A stretch of DNA of 64,000 nt from Nymphaea colorata (taxonomy: Eukaryota > Streptophyta > Magnoliopsida > Nymphaeales > Nymphaeaceae): assembly GCF_008831285.2 (NCBI RefSeq), contig NC_045139.1:1930704-1994703 (forward strand), given 5' to 3'. How positions within the stretch are numbered: position 1 is the stretch's first letter; the number at the start of each line of letters is the position of its first letter. Shown piece after piece: positions 12,602 to 24,327 of the stretch. The position numbers and the translations under genes are program-made. The notes beneath the pieces are model-generated. The model saw only the letters and a program-made list of their open reading frames with translations. It was not told where the DNA came from and ran no database searches.

Positions 12602-13380
12602 GCTCTCCTTGCCTTTTTGCACCCGCTCAGCACCTGCTTTTCCTGCCCTCTTCCCTCAGCTGCTTCTCTTTGGCCTCTCAGTTGGACACTTGGGACTGAG
12701 GCTCGTTCAGATGAGGAAGACAACAAAGACAGAAGAGATAAGCATGAGGTACTTGGGTTGTCAATCCGTTTGTTGAAGGATATGTAGGAGAGATGCAACG
12801 CTCCACATCTTCCAAGTATCTAACAGGAAACAAAGGTTTTTTTGCTTTCGGAGGTGAATTAGGCTTGAGAGCAGTGGCTTGCCTCAAAAATATTTTGGGT
12901 GGGCAGTCATTCTCAGATCTTCATATCTGAAGGAGTACTGTGTTATGTAGGAAAATATTGAAAGGAAGAGGTGGAGGCGGCTTCTTCCGCTCGATGTTCG
13001 TCGGAACTCGGAAGGTTCAGATGCAGTTGCTCGATGTTACCTGGAACGTTCAGATGGAGTTGCCAAGTGCCGTCCTCAGGACGCCGATCAGTACCCACCA
13101 CTGAAGTCCCTGTTCCTTCGTTGTTGGTGGTTTAGAGATGATGTTTGGCATCCGGATGCCGGATGGCTAAGGCTTGACTTTCTAACTCATTCTTGGAGTG
13201 TTCTAGAAACGTTTGTACAAACAACTTTTTGTGGGCATTTTTTCTAAAACCACCAGATTATTGCATTGTCAAATTCATCCTATTTCAGTTATTTCAGTTT
13301 AGCATTTTATATCAAATTTTTTAGATTAAATTTTATAAAGAAAGCCGTTTTCTTTTGGGGAAAGTTTTAACTTTATAACT
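12602..13380 (-). promoter_or_regulatory. TNL1 upstream region
   Basis: This aligns with the regions just upstream of TNL2, TNL3 and TNL4. Directly before the gene is a G/C-richer block that can be read as an open frame on the minus strand in all copies (see the finding on upstream frames). Further up are repeated imperfect copies of GGAAGGTTCAGATGGAG (near 13,010 and 13,045 here). No TATA box or start site could be fixed. Confidence 0.4.
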
Positions 13381-14044
13381 AGCCAATAATACACCTAAGG
13401 GTTCAATATTAGTAAAAGGATAATACCCAAGTATTTTCATTCTTTAAAAGAAAAAAAAAACGAGCCAAGTTTGCCTTCCCTCGTCAGTGGTAAGAAACAT
13501 TTAAGAGAAACATACATAATATTTAAAACTTAAAAAAATTTCCATGGGAAGGAAAAGGATCAACTTGAGTTTCCCTTTTTTTTGGGGGCTATCCATTCGT
13601 AAATTAAGTTTTAACTACTAACGGACTCTAAAAATGTCTTTTACGGACTCTCTAAAAATGTCTTTTACGGACTTTCTTTTTCTCTAATTCTTGATTACTT
13701 TTGCTTTCGAATAGATCATTCGCGCCATATAAGATATTAAGAACACAGAATTTCATGAGGTTCCATTAGATTGGCGTATATGTATTTATGGATTGCCAAA
13801 AATTTTAAATTTGTCTCCTTTGTAGGCCTTTCATGGTATTCCCGCATTCAAAAATCCATCCTATTGACTTCGCATTTAACATTAATTAATTCTGCAATCA
13901 AATTTAAAAAAATTTACAACGGAACACCCATCCTTTGGGCCAATAACAAAGGTCCCACCCTCACCTTTGAACTACCACAAATAAGCCATCAATTTTTTTC
14001 ATGAAATTTACAAAAAACCTCATTTTAATAGCCTAAATTATAAT

Positions 14045-14581
14045 TGTGCCCGAGGCCCGGCCCGGCCCGGCCCGTTTATAACCGGGCCGGGCCGGGCCGA
14101 TGAACTATCGGGCGTCGGGCTTGAGATTGCTGTCAGGCCCGATTATCCACCCAGGTTTGGCTTCCTGGAGGCTGTAGGGTCTTCACTTTTCAAGTTTTCC
14201 CCTATTTTTAAGTTGTCATAGAGCCGTGGGTGATGGGCAACGGGCAGGACTGGAAGAGGTGTTCAACGGCAGTGAGCGAGGTCATGGTGTCGGTTACGGG
14301 GTAGAAGAATGAAAGGAAAGTATGAAAAACACATTCAAAAGAAGTGAAAATCGAAAACCCTAATATAAGTAAAGAGATAAAAAAAAAAGCTTTTATTTTT
14401 AAATTACGGGCTTGTCGGGCCGTCGTTGAACGTTGGATCAAGCCCGGGCCCGACCCATTAAGTATCTGGCCAGGGCCGAGCTCGATAAAATCTACCCCGT
14501 TAAGGATTTTTCAAGGCCCAGGCCCGAGCCCGAGTCGGACTGAGTACCGGGTACCCGGCGATGGCCCGACCCGGTGCCCAA
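14045..14581. mobile_element. Non-autonomous GC-ended element with a GC-rich hairpin (hAT-like?)
   Basis: Compared with paralogous flanks, the host sequence breaks off after AAATTATAATT and resumes at AATGAAGCATTGACC. Between them is an insert with very GC-rich ends made of GGCCCGG-type repeats and an AT-rich middle. A perfect 16-bp inverted repeat with an 8-base loop lies at 14,059-14,098. The right end reads GGTGCCCA, which fits a TGGGCA-type terminal inverted repeat. About 110 bp of host sequence is missing at the insertion and I see no clean target duplication. It has no coding capacity. Confidence 0.5.
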
Positions 14582-14638
14582 GCTTAATGAAGCATTGACC
14601 GTCTATCGACCCTCGCTAAAGTGGGCATCAACCTCTCC

Positions 14639-15204
14639 CAATGTCACCTGGGTGTGTTTCCCAGGAGCTCGCACCCGCACCGACGCGTTGCGGGTGCGGG
14701 TTCTGGTGCGGGTGCGCTCCAGGTGCGCACCCAAACCGCACCTGATGATGAGGCGCACCGAAACCGTACCCAGGGGAGTTAGATTAAGTTTCGAGTCGAA
14801 TCCAAATCCAAACCAAGTTCATTTGTGTGTATGGTTTGGATCTGGATCTGATTTCAGGATGAAACTAGATTAAAAATCCACAAAATCAAATCCCCGTCGG
14901 CCGGGGCATCTAATTTAATACATCCATAGATATATTATATGTTCTCTTTTCTCTTTAAAAAAAACAATACAGGACTAAAGAATGGTGGCTTTCATAAAAC
15001 GATCTGTTTGTCTTTTTTTCAAACATTTCTTTTTTTATTTTTTCTCACTATCATAAAAATATATAATTTTAATTGTGTTATTCAATTTCTACAAAAAATT
15101 AATAATAATAATAATATTATTATTAATATTAAAAAAATATTTCCACCGCACCGCCGCACCTAATTTTTTTGAGATGTGCCGCACCCGCACCGGCACCGGC
15201 ACCG
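14639..15204. mobile_element. Non-autonomous element with 8-bp target duplication (hAT-like)
   Basis: The insert is flanked by direct repeats of ACCTCTCC (14,631-14,638 and 15,205-15,212). Paralogous cassettes at about 28,785 and 33,330 run across the site without it. It holds GGGTGCGGGT-type repeats at the left and CGCACCGGCACCGG at the right, with an AT-rich centre. The left end, CAATGTCACC, resembles the end of the element at 21,280-21,634. Eight-base duplications are typical of hAT elements. No transposase is present. Confidence 0.6.
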
Positions 15205-16199
15205 ACCTCTCCTGCCGGAGAGCAGGACTTGAGGACGCAGTTTGGTGTGAGAGGTTGGGGCACTGACCCTCGACGGCAAGCAGGCAAGCAGGAAGGGCAT
15301 CGACGCCATGCTGTCCATCATCAAATCAGTACTTGGGATTTGAATCAACTCAAAACTCAAGAAACTTGGTTCTAAAATGCTGGAAATCATGCCTAAGTAG
15401 AGATAAACCAACCAAGAATGGACTGACCTAATTCAATGCTCGAAATTTCAAAATTTTCTCGGGAATTTGAGAAAAATCTACTGGCAGTAATAGTGTTTGG
15501 TTTTGCCCCAAAATCAGTCGATTGTTGTTGCTTGTTCATCAATTATTGATTAAAATCATTCCAAACATAAACCTATAATGTATTCAAGAAGAAACACCTA
15601 TTTAATCAAGTTAGAAACCCACATTTTGCATCAAAACACATGAATTGCCACCAGAAAAGAATAAAAACACATCTAGCACAGACAACAATGATTTTGATGA
15701 AAACACATCTAGCCCCAAAATCTAGTCAATTTTTTTTTTGCTAAATCTTCTTTTAGAATCTTGTAAACCGATCGAAGACTCTTTGAGAACAAAATGAATT
15801 AAAAACCAATCGAAAATCTTGAGAATTTTGCTTTGGAATCATCGAGCTTGGGAGGCAAGCAAAACAAAAATTGAACATCTTGTTTTCCAACTGCTGTAAG
15901 AAACTGCTGCATAGGACTCCTTTTTTTTTATTTTTAAAAAGTTTAATTTCACTTTAAAGAGTTAAATATGTAAATTAATCTTATATTTTAATATTTCATT
16001 ATGCAAAGGGGCTATTTGTGAGTTTCCTGACAAAAATTAAGTGCTTATTTGTGGCATTTGAAAGGTATTGGCTCAGGTTGTCTTTTGTAATTTTTTCTTA
16101 AATTTATTATAAAAGGTTCTTTCTTTTTAAGAGCAAACCTAATTTTTTATATAAATAACCAATAATGCACCAAATTTGTGTCTTCAAATCTGAAAGAAT

Positions 16200-16900
16200 T
16201 CGAAAGAGAACCCAAACAGAGAAGACATTGAAAGGAAGAGGTGGTGGTGGCTTCCTAAGGGCGCCGCTCGATGTTTCTCAGAAGGTTCAGATGGAAGTGC
16301 CAGGGGCCATCCTCATGAAGCCTCCTGATAATGCTCCGAAGGTTCAGATTGAGGAAGGCTGATTTCTTGGAGGGATGAGAACGAACTCGGCTCCATATCT
16401 TCCTCATTTTTTTGTTGGTGGAACTGGAAGCCATGGAGGTGATAAGTGCCTTCCTCATGAAGCTTCCTGATATTTCTGGGTTCAGATAGAGGAAGGCTCA
16501 TTTCTTGGAGCGATGAGAACGAACTCGGCTCCATCTTCCCTCATTGTTGGTGGAAGCCATGGAGTACAACTCGACGACAGCAACGTGGCGGTGGCAAGTG
16601 GACCACAGCGTCACTGTAGGTTCGCCAACGAATTGACCTTGGGTCTCTGCTGCAACCCTGCTGAGGGATCTTCTTCCTAATTTTATTGACAGAGCTGCAT
16701 TGTTTAGAGCTTCCGTATCTGCCAAAGGTGGAAAATGTAAAAGAATGAAACGAGAGGTGACAAAGAGGGTGGAAGAGAGAGAGCACACAAGAATTCCACG
16801 AACACCTTCCTTTGTTCTCAATCTTGAAGAGGAATCCTCTCTTACAACCACAGAAAACTTTAGAGAGGAAAGAATGCTAAATAGAAATTTCAGGTAGATT
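16200..16900. repeat. Second TNL-flank module, duplicated at 41,580-42,065
   Basis: This matches 41,610-42,065 over several hundred bases, including GATTTCTTGGAGGGATGAGAA, GTACAACTCGACGACAGC and GTTCGCCAACGAATTGACC. It also contains copies of the GGTTCAGATGGA motif found upstream of the TNLs. Short open frames on both strands rich in Ser-Glu-Pro come from this repetition. I do not call a gene. Confidence 0.6.
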
Positions 16901-18541
16901 CAATTTTGATTACAAATTTGAATTTTTTTCCCTTTGAAATAGACGTTGGAGCATTAGTTGTTTTCTTTGTAGCGTCAATTGCATTTCTTCTATATTTGTC
17001 TTGAAATTCAAAATTTAATTTAAGTTACAAGGTTTGGCAAAGACGTTGGATCGGCGACCTTATCGTCGATCTGTCACTATTTCGTCGATCTGTCACTATT
17101 GGAGCTTTATCATTTTCAGCAAAACTGCATAGCCAGGCTGAGGTGAAACATGAGTACATCTTACTATGAAGGTTCCTTCGTCTGCATTGAAACCAACAAA
17201 AATTTGATAGATACTTGAAAGCAGAGTGCCTTTGAGACGATATTTATACATTACGGTGAATTATGGTCGAAGGAGAGCCATAAATTAATAAGGGCTTTAA
17301 GTTGGTGGGAATTACAAAAATGTAATTCTATATACAAGGACTCTATGCGAGCAGTGAATGCCTAGAATACCCACATTTTGTGTATTAAAAAAAAACAATT
17401 TCATGAATGTATTTAAATTACACTTAGACTAAGACTCTTAAATCCATATATGTGGAGCATGAAAGTCAAGTCTTTCCACTTTTTTCTCTAAATCAGACCT
17501 AATTATGGGAGCTTTCTTCCAAGAACACAACGTAATTTGGGTTGACAAAAAGTTACTTTTCATTAACAGTCCAAAATTTTTTACGTGCCTTTTAACGAAA
17601 TGAAAGACTTGAAGCATGTTTTTTGTTTAATAATCTGCAAATCCTACTGGTGTTTCTGGAAACTCCTCTTTGTTTTATCAGTATTTAAGATTGCTACTTT
17701 TTACATTATTAGTATATGAAACTATTAGGTGATTTTTTTTTCCTGATCAATGCTAAAATTTAGATGTACTGATAAAGATGTGTTTTCTAGGAAGTTACTT
17801 TTTGTATTATTGAATTCAAAAATAGTTGGCAACTATTATGTTATTAAATTCATAGAACACTCACATAGTATCCACACAGCCAAGTAGCCACTTAATTTAT
17901 TACTCTATTCTTAGTGAATTATCCTCAACAGGTGAATGCTTTGATAAATAAAATTTACTGGCGCTTTTAATTTCATTCAAACGATGGCCCATTGCCATGC
18001 CATGTGCATCAAATCTCTTAAACATTTTTCGTTTGGACTCATTCAACTTTATTCAAGAAAGCTATTTAAAGATAAGGACTACAGAAGTTTTGTAGGTCCG
18101 CCATGTCTGCTAACTTGGGGAAGTTGACGTGGTCCTCATCCTGCACTTCTGAAATTTATCATCAGAGTATGCCATCTGTTATGGTCCTTAACAAGGGGCC
18201 ATGTGTTATGGATCAAAAAATGGCCAAAATGCTTTTCTTGAATAAACGGAAGACTCCCCTTATAAGGGTAAAATGGTGTAGGTTTTTTAAAAAAAAAAAA
18301 AAACATATTGAATGAGCGAAATGCCCATGAGTTTAAACTGTAGTAACAGGAATCGTTGTCGTTCATGAAAGTGCAATTCATTTTAATTTTCATTGACTAT
18401 AGCTGAGATTCAATTTTTGTGGTAAATTTGTGCTTAACATTTGTTGTCATTGGCATATCCCGAATGATGCTTCATGCTTATATCAAATAGCTTTGTCATT
18501 TTGATTTTATAATTAAAATACCACGGACTTATTGCTCAACG

Positions 18542-18544
<3 letters not shown>
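16901..18544. other. AT-rich stretch without a recognised gene
   Basis: No coding exon was recognised on either strand. A short direct repeat of CGTCGATCTGTCACTATT occurs twice at about 17,070-17,100. The segment has no counterpart in the otherwise matching region at 42,070-42,400, so it is part of a roughly 3-kb insertion here or a deletion there. Confidence 0.4.

Positions 18545-18545
<1 letters not shown>

Positions 18546-18603
<58 letters not shown>
18546..18603. repeat. (AT)n microsatellite
   Basis: Uninterrupted AT dinucleotides of about 58 bp directly abut the NB-ARC relic that follows. The break in homology at this simple repeat suggests that it marks, or grew at, a rearrangement junction. 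Confidence 0.9.
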
Positions 18604-18606
<3 letters not shown>

Positions 18607-18962
18607 GGTTAAATACAAGCAAGAATGGTTCCAGAAAAGTAGTAGAATCATTATTACAACAAGAAACAATGATATATTAACAAAGCATGATTTGAATGAG
18701 AACAAAATCTATGGAGTTTCAGAACTGGACCATTGCCAGTCTCATCAACTCTTCTGCTATCATGTCTTCAGAACCGAGAAACCCCAAGAAGGACATGCAG
18801 ATCTTACGTATAACGTGGCAAGGCATTGATGGGAAGCTACCATTGGCTCTGCAAACCCTGGGAATATATTTATAGAAGAGAGATAAGGAGGAGTGGGAAG
18901 AGACACTGAAGGAACTGGAGAAATGTCCTCCAGATGATGTAATAGTTTCCACTGCGTAACTT
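18604..18962 (+). pseudogene. NB-ARC fragment of a diverged TNL, opposite orientation
   Basis: The plus strand encodes SSRIIITTRN (RNBS-B), then YGVSELDHCQSHQLFCYHVF (RNBS-C region). After a frame change it gives KLPLALQTLG (GLPL motif) and EEWEETLKELEKCPPDDV. This is the middle of an NB-ARC domain. There is no P-loop, TIR or LRR around it, and a stop follows the GLPL part. The residues differ clearly from the four cluster genes, so it comes from another TNL subfamily. It is the only TNL piece on the plus strand. Confidence 0.75.
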
Positions 18963-19468
18963 ATTAGTCCTTGTCTCCAGAAATGGAACAAGAGTTCAGT
19001 TCTTTCGAAAATGGATGTAATGAAATTGTGTCCCCCAGACATGAATCGGTCAATTTTGGATCAATTGCATGTTCATTTGTTTTGTTTTTTTTTTTTTTTG
19101 AATGCCAAAAAGAAGCACCTGAAGTTACAAACATGAATATCGTTACCATCCAAGAGAGAGAGAGAGCAGGAGAACTTCATATGTAAGCAACTCTTACCAT
19201 CGAAGGTATGTTGGTAGCGTGAAGCCAGTTGAACTAACTGGATACAGCTAGCTAGTTTACCTTTTTCATCATAAGCTATAGTGGAGTTCTACACATGAAG
19301 AGTAAAGAGTGCTGATTTGAAATCTCAATTGTACTTGTGGAACCCAAACCAGTTACAGAAAAAAAGTTTGAGGAGGGCACGTCTTATTATTTACTAATTT
19401 TATTAGAAGGTATACTCGTGCCACCTACAGAATTCAATGGTTGCACAAGAATCTTCCAACCCCCAGCC

Positions 19469-19765
19469 TGGGCATCGGGCTGGCCTGGCCTGACCTGATA
19501 ATGAGTAGGGCCCAAGACGGCTAGACATCTAAAACTCAAGCTTAGGTCCGGCTCGACTTGAACTCAGTCGGCCTGTTTTAATAAAAAAAATTAATATAAA
19601 ATAATATACAAAATAACTAATTGTAATAAAATATTATAAATATATATATAAATTAATAATAATCATCAGGCCCGACTCGAGCTTATTTATCGGGCTGGCT
19701 CGGGTTGCGTTTTTTCAAGCCCGGGCCGGAGTCGGGCCAGATACCGGCAGTAACTCGGCCTCTTG
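19469..19765. mobile_element. GC-ended non-autonomous element (TGGGCATCGGG type)
   Basis: Both ends are rich in GGGCC, GCCCG and CGGGCT strings around an AT-rich centre (19,580-19,665). It looks like the insert at 14,045-14,581. The left end reads TGGGCATCGGGCTGGCC and the right part CAAGCCCGGGCCGGAGTCGG. No target duplication could be fixed, so the limits are approximate. Confidence 0.4.
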
Positions 19766-20049
19766 AGCGGGCTTAGCCCCCTCTCCCCACCCACCAAAAA
19801 AAGAAGAAAAAAATAATGCTTTTAAAATTTTCTATAAATTTAGGTGTATAAGTTCTCCTTATGGTGGAAAAAAAACAGGTTTGATGGAGGGGGCACACAT
19901 CCTGGGAATTGAGCACCAGTTTAAAGAAGGTATGTTTTTTTGAAACGCATGTTCAAAATGCGTTTGAGATGCCCATGACTAATTTTAACGCATGCACCTG
20001 GTGTGTTAATGTAGGTTATAATGGTCGCGGTGGAGCTAACCAGGTCTTT

Positions 20050-20195
20050 ACAGATCGTTCAGTTGCTTCAAGCGTCTCATGGATCCAGGTAGAGTTCTTA
20101 CGCTGGTGCTATCAAGGATGAAGTGCATCAATCGTGATGGTAAAGTTCCAACACGAATGCAATAACTGAGGCAAAGATATTTGAGTGAGTCGGTC
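20050..20195 (-). pseudogene. LRR fragment relic
   Basis: This aligns with the minus-strand LRR exons of TNL1, TNL3 and TNL4 at the segment encoding KQLKHLSLNE and LKQLFLDGT (plus-strand landmarks CAGTTGCTTCAAGCGTCTCATGGAT and AATCGTGATGG). It is about 145 bp, diverged, frame-broken, and has no neighbouring exons. It is a vestige of a lost TNL. Confidence 0.65.
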
Positions 20196-20489
20196 TTGGC
20201 CTTTTTTATTTATTTTACAGAAAATATTCTCATATTTTACAGTCAGGCACATGAGTTATGCATAAAACAAAGTGGGAGAAATTCTCAATATAACACCAAA
20301 AGTTAGGCACTTACGTTGTAGGTTTGATTCAAAATTAGGCTGTCTTGAACACACATCTTTGGTTGAGTTTTTGTCCATCAAGTCACGTCCGACCCTATGT
20401 GTTTAAAAAAAGAAAATGAGACAAATTCATGAAATACTGTAACAATTGTACCATAAGAAGCTGTTTGAGAACATAGCGGTGTGTTATTA

Positions 20490-20671
20490 TTTTGTGCATC
20501 TATTCCAAAAAGTAGGGCAGATTCATGAAACACTTTTTAAAGTGTCTAATGCATCTAACTAATTTTTTGGGTTAGACGTATTTTGTGCATCTATTTCAAA
20601 AAGTAGGGCAGATTCATGAAACACTTTTTAAAGTGTCTAATGCATCTAACTAATTTTTTGGGTTAGACGCA
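20490..20671. repeat. Two-copy tandem repeat, period 91 bp
   Basis: The block starting TTTTGTGCATCTATT and ending GGGTTAGACG occurs twice in a row and is almost identical, so the duplication is recent. Within the block, CACTTTTTAAAGTG is a palindrome. No coding sequence. Confidence 0.85.
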
Positions 20672-20699
20672 CGAGGCAGTGAAGTGATTAATGTTACTA

Positions 20700-23053
20700 T
20701 TCCCAAATGACCCCTAGAGAACAACAACCTTTCAAAGAAGTAACTCAATCTCTCAACATACCCAATGGATGATGTTCAATCATCTCCTAACAACCATGAA
20801 AATTCAATGTCTCCAGCAGCTCTGTTTCTCAAACCACAGCACATCCACATTTTACTAACAGCTTATTTTCTTACGCTAACAGACAAAAGATGGTCTAATG
20901 GAATCACAGATGTCTGAAATTACTCATCAGAAAGAAACTAGAACAAATAAATTGCTTTCTTTCCAAAGCCTCTATCTCCTTGATCAAGCTCGAAACGGGA
21001 TTCGTTCTCTGAAAAGTGAAAACCCAACCAGATTTTATGAAACTTGACAATAGTTTCATATCAAAGATTGTCTTGCCCAAGTTGTATATGGTATATACCA
21101 ATATTCGGTATTACTCAGAATGTTTAAGCATGAATTAGGGCCAGAAATTACCAGGCTTCCGATCAATTTTGAGCTGAATTGTTACACTTGATATAAAAAC
21201 CAACCTCAATATATGTGCAGATGTATGTGGTTAAAATATAAGTCAAGAGATCGGGTTTGGAAGTTGAAGGCCGACTACCTAAGTCACCAAACTCTTTTAT
21301 TTTACTGGCACACCGGAGTCCGCGTCGAGTCGGGTGCGCACTTGACATGGGCGCGGCTCCAACTCCCATCTGTCATATTACTAAATTACTTATATAATAT
21401 ATATTATTTTGATATTTTTCTATGCAATACAATTATTTTGGTATGTTATATACATTAATAACTAAATTGTAATAATATGCTTATTTTGTTATATATATAT
21501 ATATAACAAATTTAAAAAAAATAATAATAAAATACTCTCGCTGCACCGTCGCACCTAAAAATTTTAGGATGTGTCGATCCGGCACCCGCACCGGCACCGG
21601 CATGGGTACCCGCACCCTGCACTATGGTGACATAGCCGACTACCCACTCATATGTTGTGTGATGGGTATTTTGGGCACTTTGAAGAAAACAAGGATGAAT
21701 TTCTATTTTTTTATTTTGGTTCTTCAAAGAGAGTTATATTTTTGCCCTTAGAGTGGCGTCTCTGTTTTTAATCACATCGTATTGAAGCTTTTTAGTAAAA
21801 AAAAAAAAAACCTTCAAATGTATATATATTGTAACTAATACCACAAATTCTACTGTATCCAATGAGTGGCTTAGAATTCGATAAACGGAGAAGGGCATTG
21901 AGGTGCGGATGATCCAACACTCCTCTCTTAAACCATATTAACATCTTTCAATTCCATCAAGATAGCAGTGCCACAACACAGTGCCACTGAAAATTGAACA
22001 GAAAACGTGCCCAACAGAGAGAAAGCGAGAGAGACTTGTGCTATACACACACATACATATGATCAGGCACCGTGAGACGTAAATTTTTATGTGATCAGAA
22101 AAATTGATCCCTCCTACTATCCACACGGTATGGACAGTCTCGAATTTTTTAAGAACACAAATTAGCAAATAATTTGGCCAGTTTGTCATTCATTAAGACA
22201 AGCTTAACTAATTATAAGTTGACAATTTACAAAAAAATGTTGAATTTTGTTTTGGTTTCCAGAAAGGAGCCAGCATGTCAAAGCATCATATATTAGTTTC
22301 AGGAACTAGCAAAATTTGTGGATTTCACTACACCTTTCCACAGCGTCAAACATTTTCAATCTTAGTATTCTTCATATATTTCACGAATTGTTCATCATAT
22401 ACCTTCATCCCTGGTAAATTTATAAGTTTTCCTTTGTCAAGGTCAACATGGAGGCGGTGTGGCTTGATTTTTGCATATGTTCGTTTGCAGTAGATTATGC
22501 ACCGACGGAATTCTCTTAATTAATCAACAAACGATTTCCAGTATATGTTAGAAGCTCTTTTTTTAACTGAGATTTTTAACCAAAGATGTGTCTTAGAGCT
22601 AGTAGATGTACCAGCAGTGTAAGCCTTTTCATACGATCACGAGCCAAACTATAATTAGCTCAAGCTCACAAAGAAATTGACTTCCACAAGTTCAACTAAG
22701 TTATTAGAAATATGCCAACCAGATATAGATCATAAAATATAAAATGAAGTTTTATCTGTATTTCTTCAATGTAACCATATGACTAATTGTTGGAGCACAA
22801 ATTTGTACACACACACACACTATATATATATATATATGACAACAGGACCATCATATATTATAAATCCTTTTTTCACGCGCACCAATCTTCACAAAACAGA
22901 AAAAACGCAAAAAAAAAAAAACCCAAACAAGAAAAGAAAACTTTCTGATCCCCCTAACAACCTCTCTTGTTACTTGAAATGAGTGAAACAAGACCCTCCA
23001 CCTCAAAAGATCTTTGCCAATAAATCGTCGCCGTCTGCAAAGTTTTCGTTCTT
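20700..23053. repeat. TNL 3'-flank cassette (with one transposon insertion)
   Basis: This matches 42,960-44,700 and 3,240-4,363 over most of its length, including a stretch around GGATTTCACTACACCTTTCCACA. It contains a short (CA)n and (AT)n pair at 22,808-22,838 and the insertion at 21,280-21,634. It ends in the block that normally lies just 3' of the last TNL exon, but here it joins straight onto TNL 5' flank at about 23,055. No gene is present. Confidence 0.7.
21280..21634. mobile_element. Non-autonomous element with TIRs and 8-10 bp target duplication (hAT-like)
   Basis: The host repeat GCCGACTACC is present on both sides (21,270-21,279 and 21,635-21,644). The paralogous flank at about 43,422 has it once and no insert. 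The ends form short inverted repeats, TAAGTCACCAAA at the left and the complement of TATGTCACCATA at the right. The inside has GCACCCGCACCGGCACCGG near the right end and an AT-rich core, as in the element at 14,639. It has no coding capacity. Confidence 0.65.
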
Positions 23054-23056
23054 CAC
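23054..23056. other. Deletion junction of an entire TNL gene
   Basis: To the left is TNL 3'-flank sequence (AAAGTTTTCGTTCTTCAC, as at 44,703-44,719). To the right is TNL 5'-flank sequence (CACAATGCCAAAGAGTGAAG, as at 27,630). In the intact paralogues these two points lie about 5 kb apart with the whole coding region between them. The shared CAC is a 3-bp microhomology. The right side begins about 20 bp upstream of the usual ATG, so no coding sequence remains. Confidence 0.75.
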
Positions 23057-24060
23057 AATGCCAAAGAGTGAAGTGGAAGTGGAAATAGAGAAATCAACAG
23101 TATTAATTAGTCTGGCCTCTCTGGATCACCTTTAGCTAGCGGCATTCACTTGGCCTCGCCGTGTCTTTCTACTCTGTCCTCCTTCCCTGAACTGCTTCTC
23201 TCTGCACTCTCGGCCTGAGACCTGGGACTGGTCGTCCAGATGAGGAAGACAACTAAGACAGAAGAGATGCTGGTGAGGTAATTGGGTTGTCAATGCGTGT
23301 GTAGAAGGACATGTAGGGGAGATGCAATGCTCCAGATCTTCCAATGTTTAGATGGAGGTGCCGCGTTGCCTTCTTAAGAACGCAGTTCCGTTTTTCTCGG
23401 ATCCACCCACCAGTGAAGTCCATGTTCCTTCATTATTGGTGGAAGCCCATAGAGAGACCTCAGTGCTTAGGAACGCTTGACTTTTTATTTTTTAACTCTT
23501 TCAATTCATCCTTTTTCAGTCTAGCATTTTATATTAATTTTTGAAATTAGATCTTCTCAGGAACGCCGTCTTTCTTTTGTGGTAAGTTTAACTCTATAAC
23601 TAGCCAATAATACCCAAGTATTTTCATTGTAGTAAATTAATTTTTGACTAAATTAATTTTTAGTAAATTAATTTTTAACTACGAACGAACACCAAAAAAG
23701 GTCTTTTACGGAATTTTTTCTTCTCTCTAATTCTTGATTACTTTTATTTTAGAGTAGATCAATCGCGCCATATAAGATATTAAGAAGACACAATTTCATG
23801 AGCTCCCATTAGATTAGCGTATATGTATTTTTGGATTGCGGAAAATTTAAAATTTAAATTTTCAATTAAAAAAAAATAGAACGGAAAACCCATCCTTTGG
23901 GCCAATAACAAAAAGTTCCAGCCTCAACCTGTGAACTACCACAAATAAGCCATCAATTTTTTCGTGAAACTTAGCCTCATTTTAAAATCCTAAATTACAA
24001 ATTTACCTTTCAATATCAACAATAATTTTTAATTCGGCAAAAAGAAAAAATATAGAATGA
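23057..24060. repeat. TNL upstream cassette copy left behind by the deleted gene
   Basis: This matches the upstream regions of TNL2-4, including AGAGAAATCAACAGTATTAATT, the upstream open block, and the block around GGGCCAATAACAAAAAG (an empty SINE site). It stops being similar at about 24,050, from where unrelated AT-rich sequence runs up to the broken end of TNL2 (24,328). Confidence 0.65.
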
Positions 24061-24327
24061 CTGGAGATTTCTTAGTTTTCCTGAATGGCAATGATCTACA
24101 TTTACATTTAGTGGATCAAAACTGCTCCCATTACAAATAATTTTACTTTTACAAATTACGAGTTGTGATTATTAACATCACCAATTATAAATGAATCGTT
24201 TTTCTTTTTCTTTTTCCTTTTTTTTTTTTTGCAATTAAAACCTACTTCTTTTTGCATTGTTCTTTGTTTAAGTAAGATAAACCTTGACTGGAAAGTATTT
24301 AGTCTAACATTGAATGGACCTTTTTTA

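Larger units (their letters stand above)
13381..16090. repeat. TNL upstream cassette copy carrying two transposon insertions
   Basis: This is the same cassette as 1,080-3,080 and 50,500-52,420. Two GC-rich elements interrupt it at 14,045-14,581 and 14,639-15,204. The SINE site is empty here (about 13,945). I see no gene of its own in it. Confidence 0.7.

Noticed and set aside
16498-16851. Open frames with repeated SEPS and SLQE strings, also at 41,702-42,067
   Set aside because: They come from a repeated upstream motif; both strands are open and no family is recognisable.
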